Of a stretch of DNA of 64,000 nucleotides, positions 1 through 8,731 are shown in pieces. The stretch is taken from positions 620,001 through 684,000 of the forward strand of contig CAWAFQ010000014.1 in assembly GCA_963781345.1 (NCBI GenBank), in the 5' to 3' direction. The position numbers and the translations under genes were made by a program. How positions within the stretch are numbered: position 1 is the stretch's first letter; the number at the start of each line of letters is the position of its first letter. The notes below the pieces were generated by a model. That model was not told the origin of the DNA and did not search any database. It worked only from the letters and a program-made list of their open reading frames with translations. This DNA comes from JBBRHQ01 sp963781345. Its GTDB lineage: Bacteria > Actinomycetota > Thermoleophilia > Solirubrobacterales > 70-9.

Positions 1-683
1 AGCTCGCGGGCGCGCTCGGCGAGCTCCCAGAGACGCTCGCGGACGGCTGCGATGTGGGCGGGCGCGTCGTCGATCGCGCCGAAGTGGGTGATCCCGAGCG
101 AGGCCGGTTCCCAGGCTGCGACGAGGTCGAGGGAGCGCTCCCAAGCCTCGAGGTCGATGTCGGGCGGCGGGGTGGGGGGGATGATCAGGTTGGCGGGCGG
201 GATCCGGGTGGCGCAGACGTCGCCGACGAAGGCGCGGCCGCTGTCGGAGTGCAGGTAGCAGACGTGGTGGGAGGCGTGACCGGGGGTGTAGGCGACGCGG
301 AATCCGAGCACCTCCTCGCCGCCGCCCAGTGTCGTGATATTTGTCTCCGGGACGGGGATGATCTCCCCCCAGAGTCGCTCCATCTGCTCGCCGTAGAGTC
401 GCGAGGCGCTGGCGATCAGCTTCGAGGGGTCGGCGAGGTGCGGGGCGCCGCGCTCGTGGACGTAGACGCGCAGACCGGGCCAGCGGCGCACCAGCGCCCC
501 CGTCGCCCCGGCGTGGTCGAGGTGGATGTGGGTCAGCAGCAGGGCCTCGGGTGGCTCCTCGCCGATCTGCTCCAGCAGGGCCGGCAGCGAGGATTCCGGC
601 CCGGGGTCGATCAGGACCCCGCCCACCTGCCAGCAACCGATTGCGTGTGGCCGGCCGAGATGCTCGACGTCGAGCAGGCGCAA
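1..683 (-). CDS. MBL-fold metallo-hydrolase (3' end outside window)
   Basis: This is a metallo-beta-lactamase-fold hydrolase that runs off the left edge, so only about 227 residues are visible. The zinc-binding signature THIHLDH lies at about residues 51-57. A later GHASHH segment and a GDV metal-ligand segment follow, in the usual glyoxalase-II or lactonase-like order. The chosen start is TTG at 683, one base after the stop of the upstream epimerase gene, which implies translational coupling. The substrate cannot be told from sequence. The family covers hydroxyacylglutathione hydrolases, lactonases and other small-molecule hydrolases. Confidence 0.85.
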   Translation of the reverse strand, partial: MRLLDVEHLGRPHAIGCWQVGGVLIDPGPESSLPALLEQIGEEPPEALLLTHIHLDHAGATGALVRRWPGLRVYVHERGAPHLADPSKLIASASRLYGEQMERLWGEIIPVPETNITTLGGGEEVLGFRVAYTPGHASHHVCYLHSDSGRAFVGDVCATRIPPANLIIPPTPPPDIDLEAWERSLDLVAAWEPASLGITHFGAIDDAPAHIAAVRERLWELAERARE

Positions 684-684
684 G

Positions 685-1669
685 CTAGGAGAGCTTGCCC
701 TCGGCCGCGAGGGTCTCGCGCAGCCCGGGCTCGAGGCTACGCGGCGAGTAGCCGAGCTCCTTCATCGCCTTGTCATGGCGCGCCCAGAAGGTGACGCCAT
801 CAGCGGAGCTGATCAGCTCGGAGAGGTTCGGCGGCTGACCCATGGCCTTGCCGACGAGGGGTCCGATCGGCGTCAGCAGCTTCAGCACCCCGGTCGGCAT
901 CGAGCGCTTCGGCGGCTTGCGCCCGGCGACGCGCCCGGCAGTATCGATCATCTCCCTCATGGTCGTGATCTGGCCGCCGAGGACGTACGCCTCTCCGGGC
1001 GTCCCCGAATCGAGGGCGAGCAGGACCCCGTCGGCGACGTCCTCGACGTGGACGAGGTTCATCCCCAGATCGGGGAAGGCCAGCATCGGCAACTTGCCGT
1101 CGACGAACTGGTTGATCATCGCCCCGAGCGAGGAGTGGTCCTGCGGCCCGTAGACGCCTCCCGGCTGGACGATCACGCACGGCAGGCCCTCGTCGGCGAT
1201 CAGCCGCTTGGCGATCTGGTGTGCCTGGTACTTGGTCTCCTCGTAGTAGGAGGTGAAATCGGTGCCGGTGTGCTCGTAGCTCTCATCGACGACCTCGCCG
1301 TGAGTGTTGCCGAAGGCGGCGACGGTCGAGATGTAGACGACCTTCGGCACGCTCTCGTCGAGCGCGGCCCGCAGCACCGTCTCGGTGCCGAGCACGTTGG
1401 CCTCATACATCGGGGTCCGCTGCTCCTTGGGGATGCCGACCTCGTAGATCGCCGCCCCGTGGATGACCGCGTCGACACCCTCCATGCCCGGCGCGGATCG
1501 CGGCGGCATCGGAGAGGTTTCCCTCGAGGACCTCGGCGCCGAGGGACTCGAGCCGGCGGCCCTTCTCGCGGCTGCGGGCCAGGCAGACGACCTCGTCGCC
1601 GCGCTCGAGCAGCTGGCGCACGACGTGACCGCCGATGAATCCCGTGCCGCCGGTTACGAAGACCTTCAC
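685..1669 (-). CDS. NAD-dependent epimerase/dehydratase (extended SDR), one frameshift
   Basis: This extended short-chain dehydrogenase resembles dihydroflavonol-4-reductase or NAD-dependent epimerase proteins. The N-terminus reads VKVFVTGGTGFIGGHVV, a Rossmann TGxxGxxG motif, from a GTG start at 1669. Further in are STVAAFGN and a YYEETKYQAH segment holding the catalytic Tyr-x3-Lys. The reading frame breaks near 1487-1489: after 'SDAAAIRAG' the protein continues as 'MEGVDAVIHGAA' in the next frame. Removing one C from a CCC run restores a continuous protein of about 327 residues. I treat this as a probable sequence error. The substrate is unknown. Confidence 0.82.
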
Positions 1670-1739
1670 GGCCGCCAGTCTACGCGCAGCCGCGACGGGG
1701 GGCCGGACGCCGTCGCCGCCCTCCGTACAATCAGGGGGA

Positions 1740-3069
1740 GTGCAGAGATCCAGAAACGGCCGGCTTACCGAGACGCGCAACGGCGCGGGCGCAGCCGGCG
1801 TGACCAACCCTCGCGCCCGCCAGCGGGCGATCGCGATCGGCGTCACCGACGGCCGCGAGCATGGCGACCCGCTCGCCGAGCTGAAGGAGCTGCTGCGAAC
1901 TGCCGGGGTCGCGACCGCCGGAGAGATGGTCCAGCAGCGCTCCGAGCCCGACCCCGACCGCTACCTCGGCAAGGGGAAGCTGGAGGAGCTGAAGGCGGAG
2001 ATCGCCCGCAGCGACGCGAACCTCGTCGCCTCTGACGACGAGCTTGCTCCCCGACAGGAGCGAAACCTCGAGGCCGCGCTCGGGGTGCCCGTGATCGACC
2101 GCACCGCCGTGATTCTCGACATCTTCGCCGACCACGCCCACTCGGCCGAGGGCAAGCTCCAGGTCGAGCTGGCCCAGCTCGAGTACAACCTGGCGCGGAT
2201 GCGGGGGCTGTGGACCCACCTCGAGCGCCTCGGCGGCGGTATCGGCACCAGGGGCCCCGGCGAGTCCCAGATCGAGACCGACCGCCGCCTTGCACGCGAC
2301 CGCATCGCTGCCCTGCGGCGCCGCCTCGAGCGCACCGGCGCGAAACCGCGAGGTGATGCGGGCAAGGCGCGAGCAGGCCTCGATGCCCGCGGGTCGCCCT
2401 CGCCGGCTACACCAACGCCGGCAAGTCGACGCTGCTGAACGCGCTGACCGGCGCCGATGTCGGGGTCGGCGACAGGCTCTTCCACACGCTCGATCCGACC
2501 ACCCGCAGCTACGAGCACTCGGGCCGCACCTTCCTGCTGACCGACACCGTCGGCTTCATCGAGAAGCTTCCCCACCAGCTGGTCGAGGCGTTCAAGGCGA
2601 CCCTCGAGGAGACGGTGCTCGCCGACCTGCTCCTGCACGTGGTCGACGCCGCCGCGCCCGAGGAGCGCAGGGCGGCCGATATGCGGGCGGTGGACGAGGT
2701 CCTCGAGGAGATCGGCGTCGGCGAGAAGCCGAGGCTGCTTGTCTTCAACAAGGCCGATCTGCTCGACGCCGACGGCGCGCCGCGAGGCCCTGCTGCGCCA
2801 TCCCGACGCGGCACTCGTCTCGGCACTCACAGGCGAGGGCGTCGAGGAGCTTCGCCGAGCGAATCGAGACGGCGTTCGAGGACACCCTCCGTCCGGTCGA
2901 GCTGCTGATCCCCTACTCGCAGGGGGCCCGGCTGCACGAGCTGCACGAGGTCGCCGGCGATCTCGAGCGCAGCGAGCGCGAGGACGGGGTGCTGGTCCGC
3001 GCCCGAGTGCCCGAGGCAGAGCTTCACCGCTTCACCGACCTGCAGACCAACGGCGCCGCCCCCCGTTAG
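1740..3069 (+). pseudogene. hflX: HflX-type ribosome-associated GTPase, four frameshifts
   Basis: HflX is a TRAFAC-class GTPase that binds the 50S subunit and splits stalled ribosomes. The N-terminal half is intact, with a DPDRYLGKGKLEEL segment, GTRGPGESQIETDRR, and a long helical linker. The G domain is present but split across frames: GYTNAGKSTLLN (P-loop), DTVGFIEKLPHQ (G3) and FNKADLLDADG (G4). The frame moves by one extra base near 2344, 2391, 2778 and 2857. Each fix removes one base from a short run or GC repeat. The start is GTG at 1740 behind a GGGGGA ribosome site. As written it cannot make full-length HflX, but the residues are conserved throughout, so sequencing error is likelier than decay. 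Confidence 0.85.
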
Positions 3070-3080
3070 GGTTGGCGCCG

Positions 3081-3512
3081 ATGGAGCTTCGATTCGTCCT
3101 GCTGCGCGAGGAGGCGATCCTCCCAAGGCGCGCCCACGAGGGCGACGCCGGCCTCGATCTCTTCGCGGCCGAGCCGGCCCACCTCGGCCCGGGGGAGCGC
3201 TGGAGCGTCGGAACCGGGGTCTCGGTGGAGATCCCCGAGGGTCACGCGGGCCTCGTCCTGCCCCGATCCGGGCTCGCCCGCGAGCACGGGATCGCCCTCG
3301 TCAACGGGCCTGGTCTGATCGACTCCGGCTACAGGGGCGAGGTCCGTGTCCTCCTGCTCAACACCGACCCGGCCGAGATCTACAGAGTGGAGCCCGGGGA
3401 CCGGATCGGCCAGTTGCTGGTGACGCCGATCGTCGCCACCGAGCCGGTCGAGGTTGAGGCGCTGGCCGAGTCGGCACGCGGTGACGGCGGCTTCGGTTCG
3501 AGTGGGCGCTGA
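3081..3512 (+). CDS. dut: dUTP diphosphatase
   Basis: This is a trimeric dUTPase of 143 residues that hydrolyses dUTP to dUMP and pyrophosphate, keeping uracil out of DNA and supplying dTMP synthesis. All five family motifs are visible in order: AGLDLFAA, LPRSGLA, GLIDSGYRGEVRV, RIGQLLV and the C-terminal RGDGGFGSSGR arm. The ATG at 3081 sits 11 bases after the hflX stop, so the two are probably co-transcribed. The 3' end overlaps the next gene. Confidence 0.95.
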   Translation: MELRFVLLREEAILPRRAHEGDAGLDLFAAEPAHLGPGERWSVGTGVSVEIPEGHAGLVLPRSGLAREHGIALVNGPGLIDSGYRGEVRVLLLNTDPAEIYRVEPGDRIGQLLVTPIVATEPVEVEALAESARGDGGFGSSGR

Positions 3513-4143
3513 GCAGGCGGCCGGCGGCTGGGCCGACGCCGATCCATTCTCGCTAGCCGGCGATGATGCCCGCATCGCCTTCTGGCTGAACGTTTACAAC
3601 GAGGTTGTCACGCGGGAAATGGGCGGCGGGCGCCGAACCGGAACCCTTCTGCGCCACCGGGGGATGTTCAGGCGGATGACCTTCGCCGTCGGCGGGTTCG
3701 ACTACACCCTCGACGTGATCGAGCACGGCCTCCTGCGCGGCAATGCCCGCCCTCCGTACTCACTGCGAAAGATCCTGCGAGCCGGCGATCCGAGGCTCGC
3801 GGCGGCTCCCTCGAAGCCCGACCCCCGGATCCACTTCGCCCTCAACTGCGGCGCTCGCTCGTGCCCGCCACGACGCCGCTACGAGGCCGCCGGGCTCGAC
3901 TCCCAGCTCGAGCTGGCCACGCGCGGGTACCTGGAGGCCGAGTGTGACTTCGACCGCGAGGGCGGGGCGGTCGTCCTGCCGGGCTTGATGAAGCTCTACC
4001 GATCCGACTTCGGCTCGAAGGAGGAGCAGATCGAGTTCGCCGCCGCCCATCTGCCCGAGCAGACCGACTGGCTGCGGCAGAACGGAAGGGGCCTCCGCCT
4101 CGGCTACTCGCGCTTCGACTGGACGATCGTCCCCGCCGGCTGA
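3481..4143 (+). CDS. DUF547 domain protein
   Basis: The protein has about 220 residues and is recognisable as DUF547 from IAFWLNVYNEVV near the N-terminus, followed by DYTLDVIEHGLLRG, a DPRIHFALNCGARSCPP segment and FGSKEEQIEFAA. Known family members have no firm biochemical function, although the Asn-Cys-Gly and Cys-Pro pattern is conserved. The start is uncertain: in-frame GTG codons at 3481 and 3502 both overlap the dut 3' end, and a longer form from 3454 is possible. There is no signal peptide. It probably lies in one operon with hflX and dut. Confidence 0.8.
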   Translation: MTAASVRVGAEQAAGGWADADPFSLAGDDARIAFWLNVYNEVVTREMGGGRRTGTLLRHRGMFRRMTFAVGGFDYTLDVIEHGLLRGNARPPYSLRKILRAGDPRLAAAPSKPDPRIHFALNCGARSCPPRRRYEAAGLDSQLELATRGYLEAECDFDREGGAVVLPGLMKLYRSDFGSKEEQIEFAAAHLPEQTDWLRQNGRGLRLGYSRFDWTIVPAG

Positions 4144-4229
4144 GTCGAGCAAGGGCAAGCCGACGCTCTACCTCGGTGGAGTCGGCGGGATCATGGCGCT
4201 GCGAGACCGCTGAGGCGTCGCGCAAGGGC

Positions 4230-4976
4230 CTAGCGCTGCCGCATAGCCGCCTCGCGGGCCGAGGCGTGCGCGGCCGCCTCGAGCGTGTCGTCGAGCGCCT
4301 TGAGGTCGGGCGCGGCACCGTCGCGGCGCTCGATCGAGAGCGCGATCAGATGGTCGGCGAGCCAGGCGTTCTTCGGCAGCAGCGGGCCGTGCATGTAGGT
4401 GCCGAACATGTTCAGGCGCCGCACCCCCTCGAAGCCGTCGCGGCCGTTGTTGCCGTGCCCGCGGATAACCCGGCCGAGCGGCTCGGCGCCGTCGCCCAGG
4501 TAGGTGCGCCCCCCGTGGTTCTCGAAGCCGGCCAGCACCCTCGGCCCGCCGTCGCCATCGAGATCGACCTCGATCGCGATGTTGCCGATCAGGCGCTCGC
4601 CCGGCTCTCTGACGGTCTCGAGATCGGCGAGGCCGAGACCGGGGATCGTCTCCTCGCCGAGCTGGTAGCTGTGGCCCAGAAGCTGGTATCCGCCGCAGAC
4701 GGCGAGCACGACGGCCCCGCCCTCGATGGCCTCGGCGAGAGGGGCCCGCTTCGTCGCGACCATGTCGGCTGCGACCATGCGCTGATCGCGGTCCTGGCCG
4801 CCGCCGATGTAGAAGAGGTCGTGGGCGCCGGGGTCGAAGCCCTCGCCGGGCCCGGCGGCCGCGTAGGAGAACTCGATCCCTCGCCACTCGCAGCGCCGCT
4901 GCAGGAAGACGATGTTGCCGCGGTCGGCGTAGATGTTCATCTGCTCCGGGTAGAGCGCGAGGACGCGAAGCTCCAT
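4230..4976 (-). CDS. gatD: Lipid II isoglutaminyl synthase, glutaminase subunit GatD
   Basis: GatD supplies ammonia from glutamine to MurT, and together they amidate the D-glutamate of the lipid II stem peptide at the cytoplasmic membrane. The protein has 248 residues and a CobB/CobQ-like class I amidotransferase fold. The nucleophile is Cys94 in LAVCGGYQLL and the catalytic His is near residue 196 in GTYMHGPLL; Cys94 matches the numbering in staphylococcal GatD. Its ATG overlaps the stop of the methyltransferase gene upstream. It is last in the operon, with murT two genes upstream. Unusually, a methyltransferase gene separates the two subunits. Confidence 0.93.
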   Translation of the reverse strand: MELRVLALYPEQMNIYADRGNIVFLQRRCEWRGIEFSYAAAGPGEGFDPGAHDLFYIGGGQDRDQRMVAADMVATKRAPLAEAIEGGAVVLAVCGGYQLLGHSYQLGEETIPGLGLADLETVREPGERLIGNIAIEVDLDGDGGPRVLAGFENHGGRTYLGDGAEPLGRVIRGHGNNGRDGFEGVRRLNMFGTYMHGPLLPKNAWLADHLIALSIERRDGAAPDLKALDDTLEAAAHASAREAAMRQR

Positions 4977-5737
4977 CAGCGCGCCTCCAGCAGGATCACG
5001 GCCGAGCCGACGTGGTCGGAGGTCGGGGGTATCAGGTGGCGCCCCGCCGGGCGAAGGCCGACCGACTCGGCCTCGGTCTCCAGCGTCGCCGCCGCAAGAT
5101 CGGCGAGCACGACTTCGTCCTCTTCCTCGTCAAGAACGCCGTCGGGCGAGACGGTCTGGCGCAGGCGCCGGATCAGGATCTGGGACCCGTCGGTGATCGC
5201 TGCGACCGGGAGGCTGGAGTAGACCCGGGAGCCGATCTCGCACACGTCCGGAATCGGGGGCCCATCCTCGGTCCCCTCGGCGCCGCCCTCGGGGGCGAGG
5301 ATCGCGACGGCAATCCGGCCTCCTGGGCGGAGGTGGCGAGAGGCGCAGGCGAGAGCGCTGCGGCGCTGCTCGGGGCCGTCGAAGAGCTGCAACAACTGCA
5401 TCGGCGCGAGCACGACCCCAAAGCGCCGGGCGAGATCGAAGTCACGGGCGTCGCCGTTCTCGGCGCGGGCAGGAAGGGCGGCCCTCAGTGCGCGGCGGTT
5501 GAGCTCCGCGGCCAGCACCGGGTCGGCGTCGAGCCCTGTGACCCGGTGTCCTCGCCGCGCCAGGTGCAGCGCCACCCGGCCCGTGCCGCAGCCGAGGTCG
5601 AGCACCTCGCCGCCACCCGCCTGGGCAAGTTCCTCCCAGAGCCCGAGGTCGGCGGAGTATGCCCCGCACTCGAGGTCATGCCAGATGACCGCATCGGCCT
5701 TCTCGGCAGCCTCGGCTCTGCCCGCCGTTCTCTTCAT
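4976..5737 (-). CDS. Class I SAM-dependent methyltransferase inside the murT-gatD operon
   Basis: This 253-residue protein has the motif I EVLDLGCGTGRVALHLA and an acidic post-I loop GLDADP, typical of a seven-strand class I methyltransferase. A proline- and glutamate-rich insert follows LRPGGRIAVAIL. The substrate is not evident. Its start codon overlaps the murT stop and its stop overlaps the gatD start, so all three are translationally coupled. The position suggests a job tied to lipid II or peptidoglycan precursors, but that is inferred from location only. A housekeeping small-molecule methyltransferase caught in the operon is the alternative. Confidence 0.85.
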   Translation of the reverse strand: MKRTAGRAEAAEKADAVIWHDLECGAYSADLGLWEELAQAGGGEVLDLGCGTGRVALHLARRGHRVTGLDADPVLAAELNRRALRAALPARAENGDARDFDLARRFGVVLAPMQLLQLFDGPEQRRSALACASRHLRPGGRIAVAILAPEGGAEGTEDGPPIPDVCEIGSRVYSSLPVAAITDGSQILIRRLRQTVSPDGVLDEEEDEVVLADLAAATLETEAESVGLRPAGRHLIPPTSDHVGSAVILLEAR

Positions 5738-7122
5738 TCCCAGAACTCCTTCGCGAGCCCGCGATCCGCGAGCAGTCGCCGCAGCTCCAGCAGCGCCGTG
5801 TAGGTCGGCAGCGCGAACAACCGGCCGGGCGCTGCCGCGACCGCCTCGTCGAGCGATTCGGAGATCTCAGGGCGAACCGTGATCAGGTCCTCCCCGATGC
5901 CGGCGTACTTCAGCCGAAGTGCCATCTCCGACGCCCTGGTGCCGGCGCAGACGACGCTTCGCACAGACCCTGCGAGCAGCTCGAAGTCGGCGTCCCAGAT
6001 CCAGGAGACGTCGCGGCCGTCGGCGATGCCGTCGTTGAGCGCAACCCAGAGATCCAGTCCCAGCCCCTCGGACTCGAGCCGCAGGGTGCGCAGGACCTCG
6101 TTGGCCCCTGCCGGGTTCTTGATCAGCAGGATCGAGACCCCGACTCCGTTGACATCGATCGTCTCGACTCGGCCGAAGACCGCGCGCACGTCGGCGAGGG
6201 CCTCGCCGATCGTCGAGGGGCCCACACCCATCGAGAGGCCGGCGGCGATCGCTGCGAGTGCGTTGTAGACGTTGTAGAGGCCGGGGAGAGGCAGCTCGAG
6301 CGCCAGCTCGCCGGCAGGAGTTCGAACCTCCACCGAGGACCCGCTCATCCCGTGCAGCTCGACCGAGGTGGCGGAGACGTCGGGCTCGGGTCGCCGGGCG
6401 CCGCAGTTGGGGCAGGAGTAGTGACCGAGGTGGCCGACGAATGCCCGCTCGTAGGCATAGGGATGGCCGCAGCGGCGGCAGTGCTTTGCGTCGAATGCGT
6501 GCTGGAGTTCGGGCAATGCCTGCGAGGGGTCGTCTATTCCGAAGTAGGTGACGCCGGGGCGCGGCTCCTCCTCGCGGTCGCGTCCGAGATCGGCTATCAG
6601 GGGGTCATCGGCGTTTAGCGCGAACGCCGTCGCGCCCGCCCGCCGCTCGACCATCTCGGCCCACTCGTCGGCGAGCGTCTCCAGCTCTCCGTAGCGGTCG
6701 AGCTGGTCCCGGAAGAGGTTCCCGAGGACGACCAGCTTGGGGCCGAGATCCTCGGCGACCTGAGGCAGCCAGGCCTCGTCGACCTCGAACAGACCCTCGT
6801 CACCCCTCTGCTCGAGCAGGGCGGTGGCGACTCCCCATGTCATGTTCGATCCGGCGCGGTTGTGAACGGGGGTGCGACCGTCGGCGGCGAGAATGGCGGC
6901 GATCATTCCCGCAGTGGTCGTCTTGCCGTTGGTCGCGCTGACGATCGTCGACCCCGACCGCAGCCCCGATCCCAGCCGTGCGATCGCCTCGGGCTCGAGC
7001 CGCAGCAGGACGCGGCCCGGCAGGGTGGTCCCACCGCCGCGGCCGCTGCTGCGGCTGGCTGCGCCGAGAGCGCGGGCGAGCGCGACCTTTGCGGCGAAAA
7101 GGGGCCCGCCGGGAGGGCTCAA
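5734..7122 (-). CDS. murT: Lipid II isoglutaminyl synthase, ligase subunit MurT
   Basis: MurT is a Mur-ligase-family enzyme that activates the D-Glu carboxylate of lipid II with ATP for amidation by ammonia from GatD. It has 462 residues. The Mur ATP-binding loop SATNGKTTT is at about residues 62-70. A four-cysteine zinc ribbon (CRRC ... CPNC, roughly 215-240) sits in the middle domain, as in known MurT proteins. The DUF1727 C-terminal domain includes LLIKNPAGANEV and an NDGIADGRDVSWIWD segment. It starts at TTG 7122, overlapping the stop of the lipid-kinase gene by four bases. Confidence 0.94.
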   Translation of the reverse strand: MSPPGGPLFAAKVALARALGAASRSSGRGGGTTLPGRVLLRLEPEAIARLGSGLRSGSTIVSATNGKTTTAGMIAAILAADGRTPVHNRAGSNMTWGVATALLEQRGDEGLFEVDEAWLPQVAEDLGPKLVVLGNLFRDQLDRYGELETLADEWAEMVERRAGATAFALNADDPLIADLGRDREEEPRPGVTYFGIDDPSQALPELQHAFDAKHCRRCGHPYAYERAFVGHLGHYSCPNCGARRPEPDVSATSVELHGMSGSSVEVRTPAGELALELPLPGLYNVYNALAAIAAGLSMGVGPSTIGEALADVRAVFGRVETIDVNGVGVSILLIKNPAGANEVLRTLRLESEGLGLDLWVALNDGIADGRDVSWIWDADFELLAGSVRSVVCAGTRASEMALRLKYAGIGEDLITVRPEISESLDEAVAAAPGRLFALPTYTALLELRRLLADRGLAKEFWE

Positions 7123-8015
7123 GCCGCGGGCTGCTGCGGCACGATCACGCCGAGCGCGCGTGGCAGCAGGCGCAGGGAGACCGGCGTGTCGGTGAGGTGC
7201 TCGCCGTCGGCGTACACGGCGAAGGGCCTGCTCGCCTCGAGATCGAGGTAGGGCGCACGGAAGACCCTTACCTCGTCCTGCTCGATGTGGGTCCCCTTGA
7301 ACACCTTCGGCAGGTTACCCAGGAACCGGAGCTTGCCGACCTCGCCGACCATGACGATGTCGAACTCGCCGTCGGTGGGGTCGGCGTCGGGGGCGACGAG
7401 CATCCCACCTCCATAGGCGCTGGTGTTGGCGACGGCGACCGAGTAGCCGGTGAAGCGGACCCGCTCCTCACCGACGATCACGGTGAACCTCGCCGACTTC
7501 CACCCGACCAGCGCCCGCAGGGCCGCATAGGCGTAGACGAGGTTGCCTTTGAACAGCTTCGCGTTGTTGGCGATCCGGTTGGCATCGGAGTCGAAGCCGA
7601 TGCTGGCGATGCAGAGGAAGCGCTGGCCATTGGCCTCGCCCACATCGACATGGCGGACCGTCCCCGTCGCAAGCACCTCGACCGCATCCTCCGGCTCGGT
7701 CGGGATGCCGAGGACGCGGGCAAAGTCATTGCCGCGACCTCCCGGGATGATCCCCAGCGGGACCTCGGATCCGGCGAGGATTCCGCCCGCGAGGCCAACG
7801 AGGCCGTCGCCGCTCATCACCACCGGGACCTCGCCGGCCTCGGCGGCGCGAAGGATCTCGTCGTTCGCGTGCTCACGCCCTCTCGTCTTCTCGACCCGGA
7901 AGACCATCCGACGCTCGTCGAGCGCCTTCTCGACCTTGGGCAACAGCTCCTTCGTCCGGCCGCGGCCGGCGGCGGGGTTGACTATCAGCGCCAGGGGCGT
8001 GGTCGCGATCTCCAT
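7119..8015 (-). CDS. Diacylglycerol/lipid kinase family protein
   Basis: This 298-residue protein belongs to the DagK/YegS lipid kinase family. Visible motifs are LIVNPAAGRGR near residues 10-20, the nucleotide-binding loop read here as SGDGLVG (usually GGDGT), GIIPGGRGNDFAR, and the C-terminal YADGEHL segment. The altered SGDGL loop is seen directly and may affect nucleotide use. It phosphorylates lipid hydroxyls in the family; the exact lipid is unknown. It lies 12 bases after the upstream methyltransferase and overlaps murT, so it is inside the envelope operon. Confidence 0.88.
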   Translation of the reverse strand: MEIATTPLALIVNPAAGRGRTKELLPKVEKALDERRMVFRVEKTRGREHANDEILRAAEAGEVPVVMSGDGLVGLAGGILAGSEVPLGIIPGGRGNDFARVLGIPTEPEDAVEVLATGTVRHVDVGEANGQRFLCIASIGFDSDANRIANNAKLFKGNLVYAYAALRALVGWKSARFTVIVGEERVRFTGYSVAVANTSAYGGGMLVAPDADPTDGEFDIVMVGEVGKLRFLGNLPKVFKGTHIEQDEVRVFRAPYLDLEASRPFAVYADGEHLTDTPVSLRLLPRALGVIVPQQPAA

Positions 8016-8027
8016 CGGGGCTGGAGC

Positions 8028-8703
8028 CTAAACGCCAGCGGTGGAGCTCTGCTCTCGGCGGCCCACGTAGAACGTGCCCGAGCCGGCCTCACCGAGCGCC
8101 ACCGGCTCGACGCCGCGCTGGCGGAACTTCCACTCGAGCAGCTTGCCGGGCGTGTAGAAGGGGGTGTCCTCGCCCCAGCTCGCGGCAACGACGACGAATC
8201 CACCTGGACGCAGGACCCGCACCAGTTCGTTGAAGAAAGGGGGCATGTTGAGCTGGGCGACGAGGTCGAAGGACTCATCGGTGTAGGGGAGGGCGCCGGC
8301 GTCGGCGACGCGGAAAGCGATCCTGCCCTCGGGATCGAGACCGACCTTCGCCACAGCTCGGTCGGACCATCTCCTCGGAGATGTCGATTCCGCGGACACG
8401 GGCCTGCGGGAACTCGCGCGCGAGGAAGAGGGTCCCGGCACCGGTTCCGCAGCCGACGTCGAGGACCCGCTCGGGCGAGGGCGAGACCTCGAGCACAGCG
8501 GCGGCGAGAGGGGCGAGGTGCTCGACTCCGCCGGCACCGGTGCGCTGATCCCATCCGGCGGCGTGATCGGAGAAGAAGCGCGTCATCCGTCCCCGCACCA
8601 ATGGCCACAGCCAGGGCGCCCTTGCGACGAGGTTGTTGAGGGCGCGGCCCAGTATGCGGTCGCGAGAGGGGGGTGCGGGCCGTCGATTCGCCATCGGAGT
8701 CAT
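8028..8703 (-). CDS. SAM-dependent methyltransferase, one frameshift
   Basis: This is a class I methyltransferase of about 224 residues. RVLDVGCGTGAGTLFLA is motif I, RGIDISEEMV the acidic loop, and VLRPGGFVVVAASWG a later strand. The frame breaks near 8364-8366 in 'gaccgagc': dropping one C joins 'ISEEMVR' to 'RAVAKVGLDPEG'. The N-terminus is basic and aromatic (LVARAPWLWPLVRGRM). It heads the minus-strand operon leading to murT and gatD, and only 28 bases separate its ATG from the divergent cyclophilin gene. The substrate is unknown. Confidence 0.82.
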
Positions 8704-8731
8704 GATCGCAACCCTCTAGGCTTGAGCGCCG

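Noticed and set aside
54..1638. Plus-strand ORFs over the MBL and epimerase genes
   Set aside because: They are antisense shadows of G/C-rich genes, with Arg/Gly/Asp-biased translations and no domain.
4176..5222. 348-codon plus-strand ORF over gatD
   Set aside because: It is a shadow; the opposite strand encodes a complete GatD with catalytic residues.
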